Assembly: GCF_031755915.1 (NCBI RefSeq)
Contig: NC_083379.1
Span: 27,776,001-27,840,000 of the forward strand
DNA: 64,000 nt
Direction: 5' to 3'
From: Ziziphus jujuba
Taxonomy: Eukaryota > Streptophyta > Magnoliopsida > Rosales > Rhamnaceae
The notes below the pieces were generated by a model. The model had not been told where the DNA came from. It worked only from the letters and a program-made list of their open reading frames with translations, and searched no databases. Below, one piece after another: positions 55,193 through 64,000 of this stretch. Within the stretch, counting starts at the first letter, position 1. Every line of letters starts with the position of its first letter. Made by a program: the position numbers and the translations under genes.

Positions 55193-55866
55193 TGTTTAGG
55201 CCATAATATTAATTTTTCAAATTAATATTTTTTTTAAATCATTCAAATATTATTTTTGAAAGATTAATTAAATAGAACTTATCCCACATCGATTGGAAAT
55301 TAAATGGGTATGTGATTGTCACATGTATACATTAAGTTTTGGAAGTTGGATTTTGGGGAAGTCCTACATCGGAAGCGCATAAAGCAAATAGAAGTTTTCT
55401 ACATATATATATATATATATATGGAGTTCCATTGGCTTTGGAAGAATCTCTACACACCTCCATAAACGACTACAAACTAATTAGTTCATTCTCATTAGAA
55501 TTTACTTTCTTTAGTTTATTGTTCTTAGTTGTTTCAGGTTGAAATTTTATTTTTAAAAGTCCTTTAATCATTAAGGCAATTGGACCTCGTAAGATTATTT
55601 TTGTTCTTCAATAATTAATACAATCGTCTAAGGAGTTTTAGTTGTTTCTAGTTGAAATTTTATTTTTAAAAGTCCTTTAACCATTAAAGCAATCGGGCCT
55701 TGTAAGATTATTTTTTTCTCCAATAATCAATACAATCGTCTGAGGAGTTTGATTCAATTGGAGCACATTTTCTTTTATTTCTTTGAACTGTTACAGGTTT
55801 GAAGTGGCATGCCCATGAATTGAGGAGATGATAGATTGTTGGAAAGTTCCCAACTTTATTCCAACA
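55193..55866 (+). repeat. element J 3' LTR
   Basis: 674 bp, TGTTTAGGCCATAAT to ATTCCAACA. It contains an (AT)n run (55403-55422) and a 113-bp direct duplication (55526-55638, 55639-55751), of which the 41292-41616 copy has only one unit. The outer flank is AAGGT. Confidence 0.7.
55526..55751 (+). repeat. 113-bp tandem duplication in J LTR
   Basis: Two units, both starting TAGTTGTTTC and ending near CAATCGTCTRAGGAGTTT; a few mismatches between them. Confidence 0.85.
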
Positions 55867-56480
55867 AAGGTTAACATAGACAGATGTGTGTATGTGGCCA
55901 CAACAAACACCAGTATTTAGCCAAGCGCAGACTAATAGGATCCACAGCGTCTTCTGGCTACGCTTCCTCTAGGAACTCAAAGGCCAAATAAACCAAGGCA
56001 TGAGTTGAGAACTCAAGTAGCTTCATCTCCACAAGAAGAATGTCCAAATTCCAAAGCACAAAAAAGTCAAGCAAGACACACAACACATTTTTGTTCACAT
56101 ATCCAGCATCTCGCCAGCAATAGGTTTTACATATGCTATAAATGCAATCAGTTAAAACTAATTAAATGATAGGAACACATTTTATACAATCAAAACAATG
56201 TCTACAAGATCACAGGCACATGGATCTCCAAATGAGTGCGAGAGGGTAATGTCAAGGTCACAAAGGTCCAACAGCTTCTCTTTGATATAAACCCAACATA
56301 TATACCAGTCACAACGAAGAGTTGGCATAGTCATGGAAGAAATTGCTATCACAAAAGCCTTAGGAGACAAGCAGTAGAAGCCAACGGTCTAGGCACATGG
56401 AAAAAGGTCTTTAATGGAAAAAAACTTGTCAGGGGTTAGAAGCAATGGCTCTTTGCTCATCCAGATTGTATAGGATAAAG
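55867..56480. other. unassigned DNA
   Basis: No retroelement motif or convincing gene. Possibly older flanking DNA into which K or J inserted. Confidence 0.4.
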
Positions 56481-56596
56481 ACTAGTTATTTTAGTGTTAT
56501 CTCTTATCTTTCTGCTGTAAATTGTTCCTATCACTTTCTGTTGAAAATAATTCCTATGACTCTATCGTGTAGCTATCTCTATTAACTGTCAGCTTG

Positions 56597-56604
56597 TATA
56601 AATA
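56597..56604 (+). promoter_or_regulatory. TATA box of copia K LTR
   Basis: TATAAATA in GCTTGTATAAATACCAAT, ~65 bp before the primer site; typical of short copia LTRs. LTR borders uncertain. Confidence 0.5.
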
Positions 56605-56663
56605 CCAATTACTATTCATTGAATAAAATAACTTTTTTGATCAGCTTTTCATCAGCTTCTTTA

Positions 56664-56676
56664 AGGTATCAGAGGC
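56664..56676 (+). promoter_or_regulatory. primer binding site of copia K
   Basis: AGGTATCAGAGGC, close to TGGTATCAGAGC. Confidence 0.7.
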
Positions 56677-56747
56677 GAATATTCTAAAGAGTTTTTTTTT
56701 TTTTTCAATCCACTTTCCCTTCCAGCTCGAATTAATTTCTTTTTACT

Positions 56748-57720
56748 ATGGCTGCCCAACCACCCATCTCGTATGCCTCTTCCCCTTATGTTATTGATAC
56801 TCAAACCTATGATTTTGCTAATTTAGTCTTCCTCAATGTTGCTACACAGGCACCTATTCGGCTCACACCAGTGAATTTCTTCACAAGGAAAGCCCAATGG
56901 GATGCTATCCTTTATGGCTATGCTCTTACAAGTTATGTTGACAGTTCTCTACCTTGTCCATCTTCATCTTCAAACTTGGCTTATTTGTTTTGGACACATC
57001 AAGATCAACTTATTTTCAGATCTCTTTTTGCTTCCTTATCACATGACCTTGCATCAATGGTGGCCTCAGCTAAAACATCCCGTGAGTTATGGAACAAGCT
57101 TTGTCTCACCTATGCCAAGCCATCCCAATCTTATATCATTCATCTTCGTGAAAAACTTGTTTGGCCATAAGGTACACGGAGCATCACAGTATATATGGTT
57201 AATATTAAGGCAGCTACTGAAGAGTTAGCCTTACTGAATGAACCCCTTAAAGTTGAAGAGGTAAAAATTTATGTCCTTAATGGTTTAAATTCTGATCTAA
57301 AAGAGATTTCTGCTGCCTTGAGATCAAGAGATACTGAAATCTCATTTAAAGATCTTCATGAACGGTTGCTGGAATATGAAGCCTACATTCATAAATTTGA
57401 GCCTCACACTCCCGAAGATGCTCCCATGATTGCTTATGTTGCTAATACACCTAATGGACCTCACCCCTTCACACGTCATCCTCAAAAAAAGTCTGGTTCA
57501 AAATTTCATTCCATTCGTCATTTTTCCTCTTCTTCTACTCCTTCTGAAGGCTACCGTGGACGCTAGAAATTCTATAGTCAACAAAGTCACACTACCAAAT
57601 TTTGTCCACAATTGAAACAACAATGGACTTATATTCCTCAGCCCGGTCTTCTCTTTACTCCTCGAATTTCAAAATTGCTGCAAGCCTATTATTCAAGTCA
57701 GCAGGATCACTTAATTCCTA
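56748..57720 (+). pseudogene. copia K gag
   Basis: ATG at 56748, 140 codons (MAAQPPISYASSPYVID, then LTPVNFFTRKAQWDAIL, LIFRSLFASLSHDLASMV, TSRELWNKLCLTYAKPSQ). A stop at 57168 is followed by 57195-57566 with EELALLNEPLKVEEVKIYVL and LHERLLEYEAYIH. This is the UBN2-type capsid fold order. A stop at 57564 (GYRGR-stop). A zinc knuckle is not obvious; FCPQLKQQW near 57600 is in its place. Confidence 0.85.
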
Positions 57721-58404
57721 GCCAGAACTCCCCTCAACCTTCCTAGCTTCTAGATTCAGGTGCCTCTCACCATGTTACAAATGACCTTCATAACCTATCT
57801 ACTCATTCAGACTATGATGGAACTAATGCAATTTTGGTTGGCAATGGTAGTGCTTTGAATATTACTCATGTTGGTTCAACTCATATTTCCACTAATAATA
57901 AATCTTTTCTATCATCAAATGTTTTATGTGTGCCACCAATGAATCAGAATTTAGTTTCTACTTCTAAATTTTGCATTCATAACAATGCTACCATTGAATT
58001 CCCACCCACTGGTTTTATTGTGAAGGATATACCGACGAAAATGACTTTATTTCAAGGACCAAATAAAATAGGTGTCTATGAGTGACCTTTTCATCCACAA
58101 AATACCAGTGTTTCATCATTGATTGTTTCCTTTTCTAGTGTCAAGACTTCCTACAAGGATTGGCATCTTCGTTTAGGTCATCCATCAAATAAAATTTTAA
58201 GTCATTTAATTTCTTCATTTTCTTTACCTATCTCATCATCAAACAATTTTATTTGTAATCCATGCAGATGTAATAAAGTTCACAAGCTTCCTATTAATAT
58301 TTCTTCTATAACAAGTTCTAAACCTTTACAATTATTATACTCTGATGTATGGGGTCCTACACCTATCACCTTAATTGATGGCCATAAATATTATGTCATT
58401 TTTA
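57721..58404 (+). pseudogene. copia K protease, GAG-pre-integrase and integrase start
   Basis: Protease LLDSGASHHVTNDLHN just after a stop at ~57745, continuing in 57834-58085 (GNGSALNITHVGSTHI, VLCVPPMNQNLVSTS). GAG-pre-integrase in 58119-: WHLRLGHPSNKILSHLI and the C-x2-C-like CNPCRCNKVHKLP. Integrase start LLYSDVWGPTPI (first catalytic Asp) and GHKYYVIF, then the gypsy LTR begins at 58405. Confidence 0.85.
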
Positions 58405-59495
58405 TGATACGAACATACGTCAACTTGTGCCTAAACCTTTATTATATTAGCCCGGATCTCAATTAAGTTCAATTTCTTATGGAAAAACCTTAACCCCTAA
58501 CCAACCTCTAATTAGAAACCTTGGTATAATGAAGATGCAACAATAGGTTATGGAAACACTATTGATAAATCAAACTAAAACACTCACTCTCTAATGGTGT
58601 TTTAGGTATTCAAAGAGAACTAAGGGAATTCAATCTCACAATTAATTTTCTGAATAATATTGAAGGTGCATTCTCCTTGAAAAATAAGCCCATAAATAGG
58701 CTAAATTCACAAAATGATAAACCCTAAAAAGCTAAGAAAAAATCAGCCAAGCATTGTCAATTTCCTAATGTGGCCGAAATTCCATCCCTTTCCTAATTCT
58801 AATTTGATTAATTAATTCTTTTATTTTGGAATTAGAAATTAATTAATTTACAATGGAAATAATAAAATAATAAATCTCCTAAGTTAATTTTTCCAGCAAA
58901 TAAATAAGTAAAAACCAAATAAAAGACTAATTTCCTAAAACAAAAAGTCAAACTCAAATTAGGAAACCCAAATAAAAGGCTCTAAATCAGCTTCCATAGG
59001 CCATTTAGGATGCCAAATAGGATTATTTATGATCTTCATACGTTGCCCTTGATTGGATCAAAGAGAAAATTCCAAATCAACAAAATATAGTAAAGGCAGC
59101 AACAAAAATAGCATTAGCAGCCAAAAACTCATTATATGCACAAACTACCATTTTAGATGCATTTGATTCTACCTTTTCTTGATTCCATGACCTTTTACTG
59201 ATATTCATTGAATTGATGAAGTGTTGTATCCATTCCTTGCTGCCCGAAGTCCATATTTGCACTAAAACAGCTACCCGGGCCCGTATCGGCCTCCACCACT
59301 TGGATACTTAGAACAGGCTTTGTATTTTCGGATATTGACAAGCCCTTTTGTGAATTGAAAAATACCTGTATAAAACTAGCCAGGATGTCCTTAAATCTTT
59401 TGGCTTGAGCCCTAGTGATTGGTCCGGTCTTCATCTGTATTGGATCTGCACCCCCGCAGCTTGTCAATTATGTAGGCATGGTCGGATTCTCATCA
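58405..59495 (-). repeat. gypsy N 3' LTR
   Basis: 1091 bp reverse: TGATACGAACATACG at left, GGATTCTCATCA at right. Inserted in integrase of copia K (left flank TTTTA). Tail ORF at 59195-59467. Confidence 0.9.
59195..59467 (-). CDS. LTR-encoded pol C-terminal tail (gypsy N)
   Basis: 90 codons, MTSCGGADPIQMKTGPITR to TTLHQFNEYQ. Upstream on the minus strand the same frame reads DDLDLRANPFQE-stop-GNDENPTMPT-stop-LTSCGG: pol end, polypurine tract and LTR in one frame, with two point stops. Confidence 0.65.
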   Translation of the reverse strand: MTSCGGADPIQMKTGPITRAQAKRFKDILASFIQVFFNSQKGLSISENTKPVLSIQVVEADTGPGSCFSANMDFGQQGMDTTLHQFNEYQ

Positions 59496-60601
59496 TTCCC
59501 TTACTCTTGAAAAGGATTTGCCCTCAAATCTAAATCATCACTTATAGAAAAATGAGATAATTCAGAAACATTAAATGTAGCACAAACATTATACTTACCC
59601 GGTAAGTTTAGCTTATAAGCATCTTCATTAATCCACTCTAAAACTTGAAAGGGTCCATCGCGCTGGGGTATAAGCTTCAACTTTCTTTGCTTAGGAAATC
59701 TCTCCTTCCTTAAGTGCAGCGAAACCCAATCTCCAAGTTCAAAACAACCTATTTTTGACCTTGATTGGCATTCCTTGCATATTGCTCGGTATTCCTCTCA
59801 ATATTTGCCTTTGTTTTTTCATGAATCTACTTCACAAAATTAGCTTTTTACTTTCCATCTAGATTAGCACGTTCACTTAAAGGTTAAGGTGTTAAATCTA
59901 AAGGAATCAAAGGATTAAAACCGTAAACAATCTTAAATGGTGTATATTTAGCAGCTGAATGCAAAGATCTATTATAATCAAATTCAACAAGTGGCAAACA
60001 TTACTCCTATATTCTTAAATTTCTACTAATTAAAACTCGTAACAACGCAGACAAAGTCTTATTTACTAATTCAGTTTGTCTATCAGTTTATGGATGACAA
60101 TTAGTTGAAAATAGAATTTTAGTTCCTAACTTAGCCCACAGATTTTTACAAAAATAACTTAGAGTTTAGCATCCCTGTCCAAAACAATAGTTCTAGGCAT
60201 ACCATGCAACCTCATAATTTCCTTAAAGAATAAAATAGAAACGTTAGATGCATCATCAGTTTCATTACATGCAATAAAATGTGTCATCTTAGAAAATCTA
60301 TACACAGCAACAAAAATTGGATCCTTACCCATTTTAGAGCTATGTAAACCAAGAACAAAATCCATAGATAGATCCACCCAAGGAAATGTTAAAATCGAAA
60401 AAGGATGATACAAACCGTGCGACTTCAATTTAGATTTGGCTTTTCGGCATTTCAAGCATCTTTCACATATTCTCTCCACATCTTTCCTCATGTTAGGCCA
60501 ATAAAAATGTTCCTGCAGTATGGATAAAATTTTTAAAACACCAAAATGACCCATTAAACCACCACCATGTCCTTCCCTCACTAACAATTCCCTAATGCTA
60601 C
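59496..60601 (-). pseudogene. gypsy N integrase, broken
   Basis: The open frame 60159-60647 (starts in copia H LTR) reads [17 protein letters not shown], an intact H2C2 zinc-binding set (GHGGG...EHFYWPNM...CERCLKC), the core start [11 protein letters not shown] (Asp 1) and [31 protein letters not shown] (Asp 2). 59496-60158 is the decayed rest of the core and C-part. It is the best integrase of this gypsy family in the window. RT and gag lie beyond copia H, outside the window. Confidence 0.85.
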
Positions 60602-61546
60602 TGATGGAATTTGGTGTAGGTTTATGTTGTTGTACCCTATAGCACAATCATTCAAGGTGTTAGTCAAGAATGATTGTTGTTCATTCTTGGTTCTTGATTT
60701 TGTTTTTTGGGTTTGTTAAGGTTTTCTTTCTGGTTTTTAATGGAGGTTTTGGGGTTCTTTGAGAAGGTTGTTAGCTTTTGGGAAGAAGAAGAAACCAAAA
60801 TGTAGTAGTTGAGAGAGAGAGCCGAAATTGTTGTTTTTCAAAGTCTTTTTTATTTTTTATTTTTAATTTTTTTCTTATTTTTTTATTACAATTTTCATAC
60901 TTTTAAATACATCAAAAAGACAATAAGACATGCTGCCATATTGAGCAATAAATACAAAGCATTAAAAGTAACCAACCAAGCCAAACTACCTCAACTAACT
61001 CTAATCAATGTGCTGGGCATGCAAGAAACCTTCTTTAATGGGCAGTTCGGCTTGTCTAAAGCATTTGAATTTGAAAACCAGCTCCATTTGACTTGAAAAT
61101 TGGAGGGAAGCCTTTTTGAATATTAAACTATGTTCTAGCCAAAAACCAGATAAAACAAAGCCCATTTTCCCATCCAAAAATAATCAAACCCGAGGCAGTT
61201 TTGTCCAGATTTCTGGGCAACAAAACTGCACAAGGGTCAGATTGTTTAGGGCTTAACTCAGCCTTCCCAGCTCCAAATTGGGCCATTCTTTTTTATGCTG
61301 CTTCCTATGCATTTCTAGTTTATTATATCCAAAATTCATATCCAAATCCCAAACCTTCTTCAAACAGATTCCAAGGAAGTGGACTTATGTTGCTGGAAAT
61401 ACAAAAAGGATATTGTTCTTAAAAATTACAAGATAAAATAAAATTCATAAACATAAATAATGTTTGGTCTTTGATGTTGCAAAATAAAGAGTGCAAGTGT
61501 AACCAAACTAACTTGTACATTGTGGCAAGATCACCACATTTCAACA
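60602..61546 (-). repeat. copia H 3' LTR
   Basis: 945 bp; minus strand TGTTGAAATGTGG to ACCAAATTCCATCA. Same family as the G LTR (996 bp), with a ~60-bp deletion between TACAA repeats that removes a stem-loop. Inserted in integrase of gypsy N. Confidence 0.9.
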
Positions 61547-62035
61547 CTCCTCCTTGGTGTTCTTGCTTGAAATATTGAGAAGCTTCCTCAAGGTCTCAAA
61601 TCTTGCTTTTGGAAGTGGCTTGGTGAAGAAATCTGCAAGGTTATCTTCGGTCTTGATATATTCCAAGCTTACTTCTCCATTTTCTTCAAACTCCCTCAAA
61701 GAGTGATACTTCACCGATATGTGTTTTGTCCTTCCATGTTGAATGGGGTTCTTGGCTATTGATATGGCTGAAGTGTTGTCACATTTGATGATGGTTGAAC
61801 CCTCCTGAGGATAACCAAGGTCCTCCAATAATTTTTTAAGCCAAATGCATTGATTTGCACATGAAGAGCAAGCAATGTACTCGGCTTCGGCGGTGCTTTG
61901 AGCGGTTGTTGCTTGTTTCTTTACATTCCATGAGAAAGGTCCACTACCAAGTGAGAAAATATACCCCGAAGTGCTCTTCACATCATCCAAGCATCTAGCC
62001 CAATCACTATCCGAGTAGGCCATTAATCTCATCAC
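61541..62035 (-). pseudogene. copia H RNase H domain
   Basis: A 164-codon frame with every RNase H landmark of copia: YSDSDWARCLDDVKSTSGY (Asp), AQSTAEAEYIACSS (Glu), IIKCDNTSAISIAKNP (Asp), HGRTKHISVKYHSLRE, then the end ADFFTKPLPKARFETL and a stop beside the LTR. A frame break separates it from RT near 62035-62070. The domain itself looks intact. Confidence 0.85.
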
Positions 62036-62863
62036 ATCTTGCCTATCATACCAAACTCCAAAGTCTTATGTTCTTTTTAAGTATCTAAGTATTCTTTTGG
62101 CACCTACAAAATGATTTTGGAATGGTGCTTGCATATATCTAGACAAAACACATGTGGAATGCATAATATCCGGTCTTGATGAACATACATAGAGCAAACT
62201 TCCTATCATGCTTCTATATAGGGTCGGGTTTACCTTTGGTGTGCCATCCTACTTCTTGTATTTGTCTCCTTGGCTCATTAGTGTTGACATTGGCTTGCAT
62301 TCATCAAGGTTGAACTTTTTCAAAAGATCTTTGATGTATTTCTCTTGAGATATGAAGATACCCCTAGAGCATTGCATTACTTCCACTCCAAGGAAGTAAT
62401 TCATTTCACCAAGGCTTGACCTGTCAAACTCCTTTTCAAGTTCATTGTTCAAAACTTCCACATTCTTTTCATTTTCACCCGTGACCAACAAATCATCCAC
62501 ATAGAGTGAGATAACAATCATGCCTTCTTCATTCCTTATGTATAGTGTTGGCTCATTGGAACTCCTCCTAAAGCCTTGGTAGATCAAGTAACCATCAATC
62601 TTGCCATACCAAGCCATAGGTGCTTGCTTTAACCCGTAAAGTGCCTTGTGTTGATGGTAGACTTTGCCCTCATGTCCTTGAACAATGAAGCCCTCGGGTT
62701 GCTTGACATAAACCTCCTCTTGAAGCACACCATTCAAGAAAGCCGATGTTACATCAAGGTGGTACACCTTCGATGACATTGAGGCCGAGATGGATAGGAT
62801 GAGCCTTATGGTCGCCATTCTTGCAACTGGTGCAAACGTCTCTCCATAATCTACACCTGCTTG
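62036..62863 (-). pseudogene. copia H reverse transcriptase
   Basis: Frame 62249-62818: [56 protein letters not shown], catalytic box SLYVDDLLVTGE intact (YVDD 62492-62503), LNNELEKEFDRSSLGEMNYF, then a stop at KYKK. The RT end (62036-62248) is in other frames: YMLYVCSSRPDI-like and AKRILRYLK-like pieces. One stop near 62865 (after KGYA, TGA) separates it from the upstream frame. Confidence 0.85.
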
Positions 62864-63960
62864 TCATGCATAGCCTTTTGCCACAAGTCTTGCCTTGTGC
62901 TTGCATATTGTTCCATCCGGGTTGAACTTGGTCCTAAAAATCCACTTTACACCAATTGGTTTCTTGTTTTTAGGTTTAGAAACCAAAGACCAAGTTTCAT
63001 TCTTTTCTATCGTATCCATTTCGGTTTGCATGGCCTCCATCCACTCTTTCTTTTGCATAGCTTCTTGAGCATTGGTTGGATCACTCAAGGCAACATTGGA
63101 CCTTTCATATATTTCAGACAATGGCCTTTCTTCTCTAACACCATCTCCAATCTCCAATTCGGCTCCAATGGTCTCAAGTGCATCCTCCTCATCATCTTCA
63201 TTTTCTTCATTGTCATTGTCATTGGTTTCTTCTTCTTCATCATCCAACCGAGCATTATCTTCATGGACAAGAAGCTCCTCTTTTGTCCAATCCCAAACAG
63301 CATCTTCATCAATCCTCACATCCCTTGTTACCACAAGTTTCTTGGTTTCCAAGTTGAAAGCCCTAAAACCTTTGGTAACCTCACTAAAGCCGACCAAGAT
63401 GCCCACATTTGCCCTTTTGTCAAACTTGTCTCTCATGTGTTGATGAACATGGAGAAAACAAACACTTCCAAAGATTTTTATGTTGTCCAAAGGTGGTTTT
63501 TCTCCATACCATATCTCATAGGGAGTCTTGGACTCATTGGCTTTGGTGTATGCTCAGTTTTGGATGTAGCTAGCCGTGTATATGGCTTCGGCCCAAAACT
63601 TCTTTGGCATGTTCTTCTCATGTATCATGCACCTTGCCATCTCCATCAAGGTCCTATTTTCCTCTCACAAACACCATTTTGTTGTGGTGTGTATGGTGTT
63701 GTGAATTGATGTACCATTCCATTTTCTTTGCAAAAATCCTCCATATCCAAGCTTGTATATTCTCCACCATTGTCGGTTCTTAAGCACTTCATCTTTGCAT
63801 TCCTTTAGGTTTCCACCATCTTCTTGAATTCCATGAACTTCTCAAGCACTTGTGACTTGGTTCTTAGAAAATATACCCAACACATCCTTGAGTAGTCATC
63901 AATAAAGGTTAGGAAGTACTTACAACCTCCAATTGATTACAAACTCATCGGTCCACACAC
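62864..63960 (-). pseudogene. copia H integrase C-half, linker and RT start
   Basis: A 208-codon frame (62864-63490) from MDNIKIFGSVCFLHVHQ through the acidic linker to KWIFRTKFNPDGTICKHK. Right of it the integrase core is frame-broken at 63535-63660 but shows TPQQNGV and TDNGG-coding DNA. The TAA at 63805-63807 is at the same codon as in copia G. Integrase is cut at 63960 by an LTR. Confidence 0.85.
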
Positions 63961-64000
63961 TGTTGAAATGTGGTGATCTTGCCACAATGTGCAAGGTAGT
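63961..64000 (+). repeat. copia G/H-family LTR start, plus orientation
   Basis: TGTTGAAATGTGGTGATCTT is the exact 5' end of this LTR family, now on the plus strand, inside integrase of copia H. The rest is outside the window. CACAC precedes it and would be the target duplication. Confidence 0.85.

Larger units (their letters stand above)
41292..55866 (+). mobile_element. probable non-autonomous LTR element J (interrupted)
   Basis: A partial LTR at 41292-41616 matches a complete LTR at 55193-55866 in the same orientation. Between them, ignoring the inserted gypsy L and solo LTR, lie a primer-like region, a decayed gag and a long non-coding region with tandem repeats, ending in a purine tract. 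No protease, RT or integrase was seen. This resembles gag-only or Tat/Ogre-related non-autonomous elements. That pairing of the two LTRs as one element is inference. Confidence 0.5.
56480..58404 (+). mobile_element. Ty1/copia retrotransposon K, truncated
   Basis: Probable short LTR end, primer site, gag, protease and integrase start. It is cut in integrase by gypsy N at 58404. A lineage apart from the other copia copies here; of the RE1-like type by its gag (QAPIRLTPVNF..., SSLPCPSSSSN). Confidence 0.75.

Noticed and set aside
56182..56439. Overlapping short ORFs on both strands as a host gene
   Set aside because: No family resemblance, no supporting start or splice context.
1..64000. A non-retroelement biological system (defence island, biosynthetic cluster, phage)
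   Set aside because: All conserved protein motifs found belong to LTR retrotransposons, and remaining gaps show no coding signal.

Overview
This window is nuclear DNA from a plant, probably a dicot, and looks like pericentromeric or intergenic heterochromatin. It is A+T-rich. Almost everything I can identify is Ty1/copia or Ty3/gypsy LTR retrotransposon sequence, with plant-type domain orders and mostly initiator-tRNA-Met primer sites. I find no convincing host gene, rRNA, tRNA or CRISPR array. Nearly every copy is broken by stops, frameshifts, deletions or younger insertions, so this is a graveyard of nested elements. The longest open frame is a 978-codon copia gag-pol ORF (11430-14366, minus) that ends abruptly inside reverse transcriptase.

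Layout. 1-9347: gypsy family with ~1.1 kb LTRs, arranged as reverse LTR piece / forward LTR piece / leader / LTR / leader / gag-pol / LTR, followed by a primer site and another LTR piece. 9412-11504: unknown DNA, a reverse gypsy LTR, and an Athila-like gag scrap. 11430-18567: copia D inserted in copia B, itself inserted in a reverse gypsy copy (18568-20305). 20306-26389: copia C (minus). 26390-35608: copia E (plus), split by copia F (minus, 27001-32430). 36246-40300: copia G (minus, 3' half lost). 41292-55866: a probable large gag-bearing non-autonomous LTR element (J). J is split by gypsy L (43938-51970), which itself carries a solo gypsy LTR, and by a solo LTR of the copia D family (52414-53447). 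56480-64000: four-level nest of copia K (plus), gypsy N (minus), copia H (minus), and an H-family LTR (plus).

The elements encode the usual set (gag, protease, integrase, reverse transcriptase/RNase H; order PR-IN-RT-RH in copia and PR-RT-RH-IN in gypsy), but no copy is clearly autonomous. The most notable observations are these. (1) The gypsy pol frame runs across the polypurine tract into the LTR, so each LTR carries a conserved ~90-codon tail. (2) A short inverted repeat is conserved at a similar place in the 5' part of several divergent copia LTRs. (3) Two solo LTRs have perfect 5-bp target duplications. (4) Several deletions are bounded by 4-9 bp direct repeats, one of which removes the whole gypsy protease. 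(5) Copia copies G and H share the same stop codon in integrase, which suggests that a defective master was mobilised in trans.
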